DNA from: a virus
Reading direction: 5' to 3' (one strand)
DNA: 22,120 nt
IMG/VR virus record: IMGVR_UViG_3300014914_000045
Location: 1-22,120 of that record
The notes beneath the pieces are model-generated. The model saw only the letters and a program-made list of their open reading frames with translations. It was not told the origin of the DNA and ran no database searches. Below, piece by piece: positions 1-7,650 of the stretch (position 1 is its first letter; each line of letters begins with the position of its first letter). The position numbers and the translations under genes were made by a program.

Positions 1-2
1 GC

Positions 3-1172
3 GGAGGGGGCGGGGCCTCGACCTTCCTTGACCTCACCGACACGCCCTCTTCCTACTCTGGATATGCGAAATATAGCCCCATGGTCAAGGACGACGAGAC
101 CGGCCTCGCCTGGCAGTCCTTCGCCGACATGGAGCTGGAGTCGCGGACGATCTACGTGGACGCCGACAACGGAAGCGACACCACTGGCGACGGGAGCGAA
201 AGCAATCCGTTTCAGACTTACGAAAAGGCGCTTTCGACGGTCCGCAACGCAATTGCAGACGGCGTGACGATAACGATATTCTTGAAGGCCGCAACCAACC
301 CGTATACATGGGTCGACACATCGCGATTGTGTGCAGGAAGCGGCTTGCTAAAAATTCAGGGCGAAATGAACGTCCTTGTCTCAGGGACGGTGGATTCAGC
401 GACAAATACCACCCTCACTGATACGGGGGCGTTTGGGACGAACGATTACTCCGGAAAGCTTATCCATATCACGGGCGGAACCGGAGCAGGACAGTGGAGG
501 GTGATAGACTCCAACACTGCAGACCAAGTTACCGTGTGCGGGGTGTGGGAAACCACGCCAGACAGTACCAGCACGTATGAAATAGTGGATTGGGGGACTG
601 AATTTTCGGGGACCGTACAACCCGGTAATGGCCGAATCGAGTTCGAATTGGTAAAGATGCCCAAGTGCGGACCCACAGCAGTTCGTTTAGATATTACTTG
701 TGACCGCTGTTCTTTGGAACAATATGCTCCTGTAGATGGTTCCGAATATATACGAGGAATTTTTGACACCTGCAGTTTCTACACTTCCGCCCAACAGGGC
801 TGCTTTAGGACAGACGGGAAGGGTGTGGGTACATATGTTTTTAGGCGATGCAGGCTTAAGATGTCAGGAATTAACTATGTCGTTGTCTATGCCAAAGGAG
901 CCGGCCATTATTTCCTGATCGAACGAGGAACAGTGATAGACGGAGGCGGTGCGGCTTCATACGGAATAAAAGTCGCCCTGGCCCATGCACGCCTCTTTTG
1001 CCAGCAAACAAATGGCGTTTGGGACAAAAACACTATCCGCAACAACTCTGTTGGTTTGAGGGTAGAAGCGGGCGGCAAAGCGACCTTCACAGGAACGACC
1101 TACAACACTTATTCCGGGAATTCTACGGATCGCGAGGCGGACACTGGCACTTATTCTTGGTATGCAAATTAG
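3..1172 (+). CDS. Tailspike-like beta-helix protein, 5' end outside window
   Basis: The frame is open from the left edge and the first ATG is only at 81. The residues before that ATG (FLDLTDTPSSYSG) are a phage tail-type motif, so I treat the gene as 5'-truncated, with 389 residues visible. Next comes IYVDADNGSDTTGDGSESNP, the typical opening of right-handed beta-helix (DUF1565/pectate-lyase-like) proteins. The C-terminal half has short alternating strands with Asn/Gly/Thr turns (NTIRNNSVGLRVEAGGKATF). This suggests a receptor-binding tailspike or a beta-helix enzyme on surface polysaccharide. No catalytic site could be identified. The first about 60 codons are very GC-rich, while the rest is visibly richer in A/T, as in a swapped receptor-binding module. 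It is followed by small tail-region genes on the same strand. Tail location is fairly sure; enzymatic activity is unproven. Confidence 0.75.
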   Translation, partial: GGGGASTFLDLTDTPSSYSGYAKYSPMVKDDETGLAWQSFADMELESRTIYVDADNGSDTTGDGSESNPFQTYEKALSTVRNAIADGVTITIFLKAATNPYTWVDTSRLCAGSGLLKIQGEMNVLVSGTVDSATNTTLTDTGAFGTNDYSGKLIHITGGTGAGQWRVIDSNTADQVTVCGVWETTPDSTSTYEIVDWGTEFSGTVQPGNGRIEFELVKMPKCGPTAVRLDITCDRCSLEQYAPVDGSEYIRGIFDTCSFYTSAQQGCFRTDGKGVGTYVFRRCRLKMSGINYVVVYAKGAGHYFLIERGTVIDGGGAASYGIKVALAHARLFCQQTNGVWDKNTIRNNSVGLRVEAGGKATFTGTTYNTYSGNSTDREADTGTYSWYAN

Positions 1173-1182
1173 GGAAAGGAAA

Positions 1183-1650
1183 ATGCTTTTGGTCACATAT
1201 GACGATAGCGGCAGGGTTATAGGGATATACCGGCACGGCCGCGTGCAAGACGGCGCAATCTACGTGAACGGGCAAAAGGTGGCCGAGGGGATCCACTGCC
1301 ATTGGGCTTACGTCCCAGACCAGTCAGTTGCCCATTTGTACGTTCTTTCTCCCGATGGCTCTCTGGAATTGCGAGCGAAATATCCGGACGATTTCGTGCT
1401 TTTCACTATCGAGGAAAAACAGGAACTTATCGATCATGAGACAGAAGAGGTCATCAACAAAGAAATACATGCTTTTGCGCCGATCGGAGAACAAATCGGA
1501 ATTCTTCGCGACCAGCTTGTGTGCGTCCTGAACGCGCTTGGCATAGAGCCCACGCCCGAGTTCGCCCGGCTCAACGAGATCGCCATCAAGGAGATAGAAG
1601 CGGCCAGGAAGAAGAAGGAGGCGACCGATGCCCAAGACGACCCCGCTTAG
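1183..1650 (+). CDS. Hypothetical tail-region protein, 155 aa
   Basis: I do not recognise the family. The start is set at the ATG at 1183 because AGGGAAAGGAAA lies just upstream. An earlier in-frame ATG at 1162 lies inside the preceding gene and lacks such a site. The N-terminal half is beta-rich (MLLVTYDDSGRVIGIY, DGAIYVNGQKVAEG), resembling small phage tail proteins that carry a short beta domain. The C-terminal third is a charged helix ending in Lys/Glu-rich residues (KEIEAARKKKEA). It sits between the tailspike-like gene and the tail fibre and overlaps the next small gene by 23 nt, so it is probably co-translated. A tail accessory or chaperone-like role is possible but is only inferred from position. 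Confidence 0.7.
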   Translation: MLLVTYDDSGRVIGIYRHGRVQDGAIYVNGQKVAEGIHCHWAYVPDQSVAHLYVLSPDGSLELRAKYPDDFVLFTIEEKQELIDHETEEVINKEIHAFAPIGEQIGILRDQLVCVLNALGIEPTPEFARLNEIAIKEIEAARKKKEATDAQDDPA

Positions 1651-1810
1651 GGAGGACCTGAGCAAGCGGGCGGCCAGGAGGGAGGAGGCGAGGAAGATGA
1701 AGCGCCTCCGCCCGGGGCAGGGGCACAAGGTCGCGGACCTGATCGAGAACATCATCGCCCGGCTGGAGGCCATAGAGGAGATCTTGGGACTCAAAGAGTC
1801 GGAAGAATGA
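1628..1810 (+). CDS. Small charged coiled-coil protein, 60 aa
   Basis: This short gene overlaps the end of the preceding one by 23 nt. An AAGGAGG site sits about 6 nt before its ATG, which supports translation. The product has a basic N-terminal half (KRAARREEARKMKRLR) and an amphipathic helix with heptad-like Leu/Ile spacing (ADLIENIIARLEAIEEILGL), so it may oligomerise. No family is recognised. It lies directly upstream of the tail fibre gene in the same direction, so a role in fibre assembly is possible but rests on location alone. Confidence 0.65.
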   Translation: MPKTTPLREDLSKRAARREEARKMKRLRPGQGHKVADLIENIIARLEAIEEILGLKESEE

Positions 1811-1836
1811 GGTGCGATCCGTCCCAGGCGTGACTA

Positions 1837-3843
1837 ATGGCGACGAAGGCGGTCGGCAGCCACATATTCGACTTCCCGGCGCCGGTGGGGCGCCGGGTGA
1901 AGCTTTCGCCCTGGTCGGACCTCGCCGTGGCCCAGGTGCCCCTCAAGGCGACGGGTCCCTCGGCGCCCACGCTGGTCTCCGTCGCCGCGCCGCCGGGGTC
2001 GGTGGGCGTCCTCGAGCTGAGGCTCGAGTTCCCCACGACGAACGTGGACGACACGCCCCTCTATCGCTCCGAGATCGTGAAGGTGCGGGTCTATTATTCG
2101 ACCACGAGTCCCGTGACCGAGAGCGACCCCTACTCGGACTTCCCGCCGGGCGAGACGCTCCAGTTCGGGGCCCCCACCAACGAGACCTACTACTTCGCGG
2201 TGAAGGTCCAGGACTCGCACGGCAACTGGAGCCCCCTGTCGAACGAGCTCTCAGGCAAGGCGAACGACGCCACCGCCAAGGCGACGGAGCACTGGGCGCA
2301 CACGATCAACAAGAACGCGGTCTTCACCGACAACTCGCCCTCCTCGGGCTCGGTGGCGTGGTCCAACGTGGTCCTGTACTACAAGGGCGAGGCCTACGCG
2401 ATCGCCGACGGAGACACCGACAAGCGCTACATTTGGTGGGACGCCGACTACCCTACGCAGTTCCAGACCGCCGACGACGTGCCCGACCTCACGAAGGACG
2501 ACGTCATCGTGGGCTTCAACGACAACGGCACCTGGCGGCTGATGATCTACCGGCCGATGGTCATGGCAGACTACATTCGGGCCGGGGTCCTGCAGTCTTC
2601 GAACTGGGGCACCTCCGAGGGTTCCTATTTCGACCTCGACTCGGGGACCTTCAAGCTCGGTGGCTCTTCTGACCCTAAGCTGAGCTTCTACGAGGATCCG
2701 GTCTCCGGCTGGACCCTAAAGGTCAGGGGCTCGCTCATCGCCGAGAGCGGCTCCTCGATCCACGGCTCCTACATCGAGGACCTCACGGTAACGACCGCCA
2801 AGATCGCGGACGCGGCGATTACAGAGGCGAAGATAGCCGACGCGGCCATCTCATCCGCGAAGATCCAGGACGCGGCGATAACCTCCGCGAAGATAGCGGA
2901 CGCGGCGATCACCAGCGCCAAGATCGCGGACGCCTCTATCACCACCGCCAAGATCGCCGACCTTGCCGTCACGAACGCGAAAATCCAGGACCTCTCCTTC
3001 TCGAAGCTGACGGCGGGGACGTGCGACGCCTCCCTGGTGATCGGGAGTTCCGGCTACATAAAGTCCCAGAACTACTCGGCGGGCTCGGACGGGTTCATCA
3101 TCTACGGTTCCGGCGACGCGGAGTTCAACGACGTGACCGTGCGAGGCGCGATCATCACGTGCTCCGGTTCTCAGATCAACGCGGACTACATCACGTCGGG
3201 TACGATCACAGGGCGCACGGTTCAAACAGCTGCTTCAGGCGCCGCTTTGCGGGCTGCATTAGAAACTTCGGGAACTTATGCTCATTCTCTTGTTTTGACA
3301 CGGTACAGCTCCATCTTAGGTGCATTTCGGGGCTATTCAGGGGGTGAAAGCGCCCTCGAACTGCGTTATGCAGGAGAAGGCCGGATTACAATAGACGCCT
3401 GGAGCGATAAAACCCTCATCAGCTTTTATGAGGTAGACGGGTTCCTCAGGGGAGGATCGGGAAACCCGGTTCATTTGGAATACTGCAAGGCCACGGACAC
3501 TTGCTCCCTTTTCCGCTATTCGTACGTTGAGAAGTTCGACTCGAACGCCCCGACCTCGTGGACCGACCTGATGCTGACCTCGGAGAGGGCGCTGTGCCTT
3601 CTCCTGATAAGGAACAAGACCGCATCGGTGAACAACTACATCTTCCGGCCCAACGGCTTTTCCGACGAACAGCACATATACGTGGACCAATACCCGGGGG
3701 CCTTTGGGACCCGCGTCCACGCGACCGGAGAGAACTATTGCTGGGTCCTCACCGACGCCAACGGAAAGGTGGAGTGGAAGGCCGAGAAGTCCGGCAGCAC
3801 GGAGGTCTACCTTCTAGGATACATCCCCGCCAAGAGCCTATGA
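1837..3843 (+). CDS. Tail fibre / tip attachment-like protein with FN3 domain and decapeptide repeats
   Basis: The product has 668 residues. Residues about 40-140 look like a fibronectin type III domain, ending in the WSPLSNEL signature common in phage tip-attachment (J-like) and fibre proteins. Residues 316-385 hold seven decapeptide repeats of the form AAITSAKIAD, a shaft motif known from tail fibres. The C-terminal part (about 390-668) is beta-rich and ends in CWVLTDANGKVEWKAE, similar to trimeric fibre tips. Codons around 3225-3530 (residues about 463-565) are clearly less GC-rich than the rest, suggesting an exchanged tip segment. The upstream ribosome site is weak (AGGCGTGA), unlike most genes here, so the start is less sure. 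The gene ends 7 bp from the convergent minus-strand gene. The likely role is host recognition at the tail tip. Confidence 0.85.
   Translation: MATKAVGSHIFDFPAPVGRRVKLSPWSDLAVAQVPLKATGPSAPTLVSVAAPPGSVGVLELRLEFPTTNVDDTPLYRSEIVKVRVYYSTTSPVTESDPYSDFPPGETLQFGAPTNETYYFAVKVQDSHGNWSPLSNELSGKANDATAKATEHWAHTINKNAVFTDNSPSSGSVAWSNVVLYYKGEAYAIADGDTDKRYIWWDADYPTQFQTADDVPDLTKDDVIVGFNDNGTWRLMIYRPMVMADYIRAGVLQSSNWGTSEGSYFDLDSGTFKLGGSSDPKLSFYEDPVSGWTLKVRGSLIAESGSSIHGSYIEDLTVTTAKIADAAITEAKIADAAISSAKIQDAAITSAKIADAAITSAKIADASITTAKIADLAVTNAKIQDLSFSKLTAGTCDASLVIGSSGYIKSQNYSAGSDGFIIYGSGDAEFNDVTVRGAIITCSGSQINADYITSGTITGRTVQTAASGAALRAALETSGTYAHSLVLTRYSSILGAFRGYSGGESALELRYAGEGRITIDAWSDKTLISFYEVDGFLRGGSGNPVHLEYCKATDTCSLFRYSYVEKFDSNAPTSWTDLMLTSERALCLLLIRNKTASVNNYIFRPNGFSDEQHIYVDQYPGAFGTRVHATGENYCWVLTDANGKVEWKAEKSGSTEVYLLGYIPAKSL
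2782..2991 (+). repeat. Seven 30-bp tandem repeats encoding AAITSAKIAD-like decapeptides
   Basis: These are seven in-frame units of 30 bp inside the tail fibre gene. Each encodes a variant of (A/L)(A/S)(I/V)T(S/T/E/N)AKI(A/Q)D. The protein motif is kept more strictly than the codons (for example gcgaagatagcg against gccaagatcgcg), so it is an old, selected protein repeat rather than recent slippage. Such repeats form the elongated shaft of fibres, and the copy number may vary between relatives. Confidence 0.9.
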
Positions 3844-3850
3844 GCGCCGG

Positions 3851-4231
3851 TCAGAACTCGAGCCTCAGCCAGAACAGCTCCGCCCCACCTCCGCTCCAGT
3901 AATGACCCGATTCGAGGGCGTAGTAGCAGACATGGCTCCAGCCGAGAGTCGCCCATCCCATGGAGAGGCCTATGTCGAACCGCAGCCTCACGTCGGAGAG
4001 GCGCCCGTAGAGGATGGGTATACCCAACGTGGGCGACATCCTTGCGAAGGCCGGTCCCGCGAGCGCGATGGAGAAGCCCAACTCAAGAGGCCCGGGGTTC
4101 CATGCGAAGGCGGCTTCGTATAGGAAGCCGTGTTGAGGCCACTGGACCCAGTTGAGCGTCAAGGAAGCCGAGGCACAGGCAGTGGAGCCGAGGAGTGATA
4201 TCGCCGCCAACCCGAGGATCAGACTTCTCAT
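3851..4231 (-). CDS. Small exported protein, possible beta-barrel type, 126 aa
   Basis: The N-terminus (MRSLILGLAAISLLGSTACA) is a clear signal peptide. A signal peptidase I cut after an Ala-x-Ala stretch near residue 22 is likelier than lipoprotein processing, because STAC is a poor lipobox. The mature part is rich in aromatic and Gly-containing alternating strands and ends in ELFWLRLEF; a terminal aromatic strand is typical of outer-membrane beta-barrels. Its start lies 4 nt after the stop of the epimerase gene, so it is the last gene of the head-gene operon. By eye it resembles the exported protein at 7944-8426 (GPL..FS, strands ending DIGLS/GIDLS). Function is unknown; altering the host surface or lysis is possible. 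Confidence 0.7.
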   Translation of the reverse strand: MRSLILGLAAISLLGSTACASASLTLNWVQWPQHGFLYEAAFAWNPGPLELGFSIALAGPAFARMSPTLGIPILYGRLSDVRLRFDIGLSMGWATLGWSHVCYYALESGHYWSGGGAELFWLRLEF

Positions 4232-4235
4232 GATC

Positions 4236-5279
4236 TCATTTTAGCCCCAAAGACAGTGTGGAGACAATCCTCCGGGCCGCCCTGCCGTCCCCGTAGACCT
4301 CCGAGGGGTCGGGGCGCCAGTCCCGCGCGAGCGCCTCCCGCGCCGCCCCGACGATCCTCCCGGGGTCCCAGCCCACGAGCTTCGCGTGGCCGGTCGCGAC
4401 CGCCTCGTGGCGCTCGGTCCTCTCCCGAAGGATCAGAGTCGGCACGCCGAGGGCGGTCGCCTCCTCAACGACGCCGCCCGAGTCGGTGAGGACGAGCTTG
4501 GCTTCTTTCAGCAGCCCTACGAACTCGGGATACGGCAGCGGCTCGACGACCTCGACGTTCGTTTCCGTCGTGATCTCGTCCATCGCCCGGCTAACGTTGG
4601 GGTTGGGATGCCGGATCAGGACGAGGGGGATCTCCTTCGCAAGCTGGACGATGGCTCCCAGCATCTTCCGAAGCGGCTCCCCGTGCGCCTCTCTCCTATG
4701 CAGGGTTACCAGGACGTAGAGCTCTTGCTTCGGCTGCGGTTTGTACCGCTCCAGAATCCAGTGGAGGGCGTCCACGATCGTGTTCCCCGTCAGGTAGCGT
4801 CTCCCGGGAAGGTCCTCGAGGTTCGCGTAGGCCCAGGGCGTGGGCGCGAAGAGATCGGAGGCGATCTCGTCTATGCAGGCACGGCACGCCTCCTCGGGCC
4901 AGGGGTGCCGCAGGTCGCGGGAGCGGTAGCCCGCCTCCACGTGCCCGATCGGGATCCGGAGCAGGAACGCTACCCACGCGGCCGTGAAGGCGGAGATCGT
5001 GTCGCCCTGCACAAGGACATAATCGGGCCGCAGCTCCCGCAAGAGATCCCGGATCCGCTCGACCGCCCTGACGAAGAACGCCTCAGGCTCCTGGTTCGGT
5101 AGCATGAGGTCCAGGTCGTAATCAGGCCTCAAGCCGAAGACCTGGAAGGCTTGCGAGGCCAGGCTGCAGTGTTGGCCGGTCGAGATGAGGATGTGCTTAA
5201 GGCCCCGTCTCTTCAGCTCGAAGACCACCGGCGCCATCTTGATGATCTCCGGCCGCGTCGAGGCGAACACCGCGATCAT
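4236..5279 (-). CDS. wecB: UDP-N-acetylglucosamine 2-epimerase (non-hydrolysing)
   Basis: At 347 residues it is slightly shorter than the usual roughly 370. It shows the family signature: STRPEIIKMAPV (residues 7-18), TGQH (34-37), VQGDT with D93, GHVEAG with E115, PEE (128-130), TGNT, LHRRE with H194, RHPNPNV with H224, and LTDSGG..EE (264-273) followed by RTER. All expected active-site regions are therefore present. The enzyme interconverts UDP-GlcNAc and UDP-ManNAc in the cytoplasm, feeding surface polysaccharide synthesis. Its start has AGGGAGG upstream and lies 12 nt after the head morphogenesis gene, in the same operon. An epimerase in a phage structural operon is unusual. It may change host surface sugars, for example to block superinfection. 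No glycosyltransferase accompanies it in this window. Confidence 0.9.
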   Translation of the reverse strand: MIAVFASTRPEIIKMAPVVFELKRRGLKHILISTGQHCSLASQAFQVFGLRPDYDLDLMLPNQEPEAFFVRAVERIRDLLRELRPDYVLVQGDTISAFTAAWVAFLLRIPIGHVEAGYRSRDLRHPWPEEACRACIDEIASDLFAPTPWAYANLEDLPGRRYLTGNTIVDALHWILERYKPQPKQELYVLVTLHRREAHGEPLRKMLGAIVQLAKEIPLVLIRHPNPNVSRAMDEITTETNVEVVEPLPYPEFVGLLKEAKLVLTDSGGVVEEATALGVPTLILRERTERHEAVATGHAKLVGWDPGRIVGAAREALARDWRPDPSEVYGDGRAARRIVSTLSLGLK

Positions 5280-5292
5280 GGGTTTCCTCCCT

Positions 5293-6084
5293 TCAAACTA
5301 GGTTTATCGAACACCTACAGGCTGGGTGCGCTGGGGGGGCCATGACCCCGATTGAAAACGGCTCGTCGAGAGGCCGCCGCTCGCCGTGGAGCGCGGAGCA
5401 GATAGGACACGTCCTTTCATCGAATGCCGTGACCCATTCCTTCATCGCGCCCCGCCGGATGACGCCCTGCCTCTGGGCCTCCCTCCAAGCCTCGAGGCGC
5501 GAGTGGTTCTGGGCGGCGATGAACTCCGTCCGGGCGATGGTCTCGGCGCGGCGGCGCAGCATCCTCCTCGCCTGGCGCGAGACGATCGCCTCGACCTTGC
5601 CCGGGGGCAGGCCCTCCTCGAGGAGCGCCCTCCTTCGGGCCATGAGGGCCCTGGCCTGGCGCTCGGTGAGGCCCACGAGGTCCCGGATCCTCCGCGCCGC
5701 CTCCTCGGGGTGCTCGCCCCACTTGATCGCCTCCGCAAGCAGCGCGCGCAGGCCCTTGGCCGTGGTCTCGGAGAGGTCCCTCGCCCGCGCCAGGCCGTAC
5801 CGCCTGAGCCAAAGCGACGCGAGGTTCTCGGGCACCTCCATCCGCAAGGCGCGCGCCTCCCGGAGGAAGCCTTCCTCGAAGACCGGGACCAGCTCCTCGA
5901 GCGGGACCTGGTGGCGCTCGGCGAGGGGCTCCCGGTCGGCCTTCCAGAACTCCCGGGTCCGGCCGGTCCTGATCGCGCGCGCGAGGTCCCTGAGGGCCAC
6001 CGCGGCTCCCAGGGTGAAGATCCAGCCCTGGACCTTGCGCACGTACTGGGTTTCGGAGGGCGCCTTTGCCTTGGCGACGACCAT
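5293..6084 (-). CDS. Phage head morphogenesis protein, Mu gpF / SPP1 gp7-like
   Basis: The 263-aa product ends with the typical module of this family. There is a helix with ETIARTEFIAAQN (residues 181-193), then TAFDERTCPICSALHGE (219-235) and APPAHPACRCSI (249-260). C226, C229, H233, H253, C256 and C258 could bind a metal. The N-terminal two thirds are charged helices. Members are minor head proteins bound to the portal, acting in procapsid assembly or DNA ejection. The ATG lies 1 nt beyond the stop codon of the portal gene, with a GAGGAG site overlapping that gene's end, so translation is coupled. The order portal then gpF is the normal one. Confidence 0.88.
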   Translation of the reverse strand: MVVAKAKAPSETQYVRKVQGWIFTLGAAVALRDLARAIRTGRTREFWKADREPLAERHQVPLEELVPVFEEGFLREARALRMEVPENLASLWLRRYGLARARDLSETTAKGLRALLAEAIKWGEHPEEAARRIRDLVGLTERQARALMARRRALLEEGLPPGKVEAIVSRQARRMLRRRAETIARTEFIAAQNHSRLEAWREAQRQGVIRRGAMKEWVTAFDERTCPICSALHGERRPLDEPFSIGVMAPPAHPACRCSINLV

Positions 6085-6085
6085 C

Positions 6086-7399
6086 TCACTCCTCTGTCTT
6101 GGGCGGCGGCGCGCCGATGAGGTCGCGCAGCCAGCGCTCGAGGTCCTCGTCAGGGAAGAGCTCCGCGCCGCCCTTCGCGAGGGCGTCGAGGATCTTGACG
6201 ACGTCCTCGACGTCCGGGACGCGCGGCAGGTGGTACTGGAGCTTGGGCCAGAACTCCCTCGGGATGCCGTTGTATTCCATCAGCCGCCCCACGGCCTGCT
6301 GGTTCAGGGTGTCGCGGATCACGTCGAGCCAGCCCAGGAGGGCGTGCTCGAAGATGGACCTCTTTTCCCGCATGAGGGCCCACGAGCCCCGCTCGCCCTC
6401 GCCTAGCATGATGAAGTCCGCCAGGACGGTCTGGGCGATGGCGCGGTCGTAGCGCTTGATGATCTCCTCCACGTCGAACTGCCTCGAGCCCGCGGCGGAG
6501 AGGAGCTCCAGCTTATAGGCCTCGGGATGGTCGGGGTCCCGGGGCATGAGGACGCCCTCCTCCTCGTCCCGGCGCAGCCCGGCGATGAGGTCGAGGAGCT
6601 CATCCCGCAGGGTCTGGGCCCGGGGCTCGTTGGAGTCCCAGAGGTCGATGGGCGCGTAGATCACGGGGAGGCCCGCGAGGTCGCGCTCGACGCCGATCGC
6701 CTCGATCGTCTGGAGGCGCTTCTTGTAGTAGTAGGGCACGTAGGCCGCCCGCAGGATCGAGCGCCCCTCGGGGGAGCCCTTCACGGACTCGGTCCGGAAG
6801 AGGAGGCACTTCTCGAGGGGGAGGTAGCGCTGCTTGTAGTCGGGGGGCGCGACCTGGAACGCGCCCCTCACCCGCCCCTTTGAGTCGAAGTCCCACTTGG
6901 AGATCGTCTCCTGCGCCCGGAAGGCGAAGGAGCGCCATCCTATGCGGCCGTCGGAGAAGGCGGAGCGGTACCACTCGCTCTCCTCGTCGGGACCCCTCCG
7001 GACCTTGTAGTTGATCTCGAAGAGCGCAAACCCGTACACCAGGAAGGAGAGCACCTCGGACATGAAGTCCGCCCACGAGTGCTCGAGGTCCTCGATGCAG
7101 GTCTCGAGGAAGTGCGCCACCTCCCGGGCCTCGTCGGAGCCGTCGGCGGGCTGCACGACCCACCTTGCGGAGCGGATGAGCTGCTTTATGGCGAAGAGGA
7201 GGGCGGCGATGGTGGGGTCGGTCTCGATCATCTCCCGGTAGACCTTGCGCGCCTTCTTGCCCTTGAGGTCGGAGAGGTACTCCTCGCGCAGGGTCCCGCC
7301 CCAGCGCTTGAGGCCGGAGACGCCCAGTTCTACGAGGGGCGGCTCACCCCGTTTCGGGGCCTGCTTCCTGGCCGTCCGCCTGCTTTTGCTTTCCGCCAT
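6086..7399 (-). CDS. Portal protein, Mu gp29-like (DUF935)
   Basis: The 437-aa protein matches the DUF935/Mu gp29 portal family in layout. It has a basic N-terminus, then YREMIETDPTIAALLFAIK (a family landmark near residue 55), the SFLVYGFALFEINYK helix-strand region, a central LRAAYVPYYYKK stem-type helix, IIKRYDRAIAQTVLADFI and a C-terminal clip/crown part. Portals form the dodecameric ring at one capsid vertex through which DNA is packaged. The coding start overlaps the end of the 72-aa gene by 56 nt. The large terminase usually found just upstream is missing, because the operon begins one small gene earlier. It is shorter than Mu gp29 (about 510 aa) but looks complete. Confidence 0.9.
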   Translation of the reverse strand: MAESKSRRTARKQAPKRGEPPLVELGVSGLKRWGGTLREEYLSDLKGKKARKVYREMIETDPTIAALLFAIKQLIRSARWVVQPADGSDEAREVAHFLETCIEDLEHSWADFMSEVLSFLVYGFALFEINYKVRRGPDEESEWYRSAFSDGRIGWRSFAFRAQETISKWDFDSKGRVRGAFQVAPPDYKQRYLPLEKCLLFRTESVKGSPEGRSILRAAYVPYYYKKRLQTIEAIGVERDLAGLPVIYAPIDLWDSNEPRAQTLRDELLDLIAGLRRDEEEGVLMPRDPDHPEAYKLELLSAAGSRQFDVEEIIKRYDRAIAQTVLADFIMLGEGERGSWALMREKRSIFEHALLGWLDVIRDTLNQQAVGRLMEYNGIPREFWPKLQYHLPRVPDVEDVVKILDALAKGGAELFPDEDLERWLRDLIGAPPPKTEE

Positions 7400-7562
7400 G
7401 CGACACCCGGCCCATCATGAGCCTGAGCCACTCCTTGCACAGCTCGAGGGCCTCCTGGCCCGAGAAGCCGTGCTCCACCAGCGCCCCCTTGAACTTCCCC
7501 AGGAACGCGGCGAGCTCCTCTAGGGCCTCCTCGGGGGCGGGGATCCTCCAGTCTCTCTGCAT
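7344..7562 (-). CDS. Small hypothetical protein at start of head operon, 72 aa
   Basis: This is the first gene of the minus-strand head operon, overlapping the portal gene by 56 nt. GGAGG lies 4 nt before its ATG. The product is mostly helical and acidic (PEEALEELAAFLGKFKGALV, FSGQEALELCKEWLRLMM) and has a Gln/Lys/Gly-rich tail. The helix EALELCKEWLRLMMG resembles small phage proteins often encoded near portals or terminases, but I do not recognise a named family. Position suggests a packaging or head accessory role. Confidence 0.65.
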   Translation of the reverse strand: MQRDWRIPAPEEALEELAAFLGKFKGALVEHGFSGQEALELCKEWLRLMMGRVSHGGKQKQADGQEAGPETG

Positions 7563-7585
7563 GGTGCCTCCATTTTAGGTTGCGC

Positions 7586-7614
7586 TTGGCACGGGCCGCA
7601 AGCCGAAGTATCCT
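7586..7614 (+). promoter_or_regulatory. Sigma-70-type promoter for the holin operon
   Basis: TTGGCA at 7586-7591 and TATCCT at 7609-7614 are separated by exactly 17 bp. The predicted transcript start is near 7621, about 30 nt before the holin start. The promoter lies in the 88-bp gap between divergent operons. A 7-bp inverted repeat (GTTGCGC at 7579-7585 and GCGCAAC at 7618-7624) flanks it and could be an operator. Confidence 0.6.
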
Positions 7615-7650
7615 AAGGCGCAACTCTTGGCTTAAGGAGGTGACGGAGAC

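Noticed and set aside
1162-1182. Earlier ATG for the 155-aa tail-region protein
   Set aside because: It lies within the previous gene and the AGGGAAAGG site points to the ATG at 1183.
3851-4231. Lipoprotein call from the Cys near residue 19
   Set aside because: STAC lacks the aliphatic residue expected at the -3 position, and an Ala-x-Ala site follows. A non-lipid signal peptide is likelier.
5293-5420. HNH endonuclease from the Cys/His pattern
   Set aside because: The CPIC...H...CRC layout with the DERTCPICSALHG context is the known end of gpF/gp7 head proteins, without the HNH Asn-His pair.
5342-6406. Long plus-strand open frame opposite the gpF and portal genes
   Set aside because: It is antisense to clearly recognised genes, has Arg/Ser-rich low-complexity translation and no ribosome site. 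High GC content commonly makes such shadow frames.
7615-7650. Minus-strand promoter for the head operon (TTAAGC-N17-GATACT)
   Set aside because: Only about seven of twelve consensus bases match, too weak to separate from chance; the operon may use a phage-specific late promoter.
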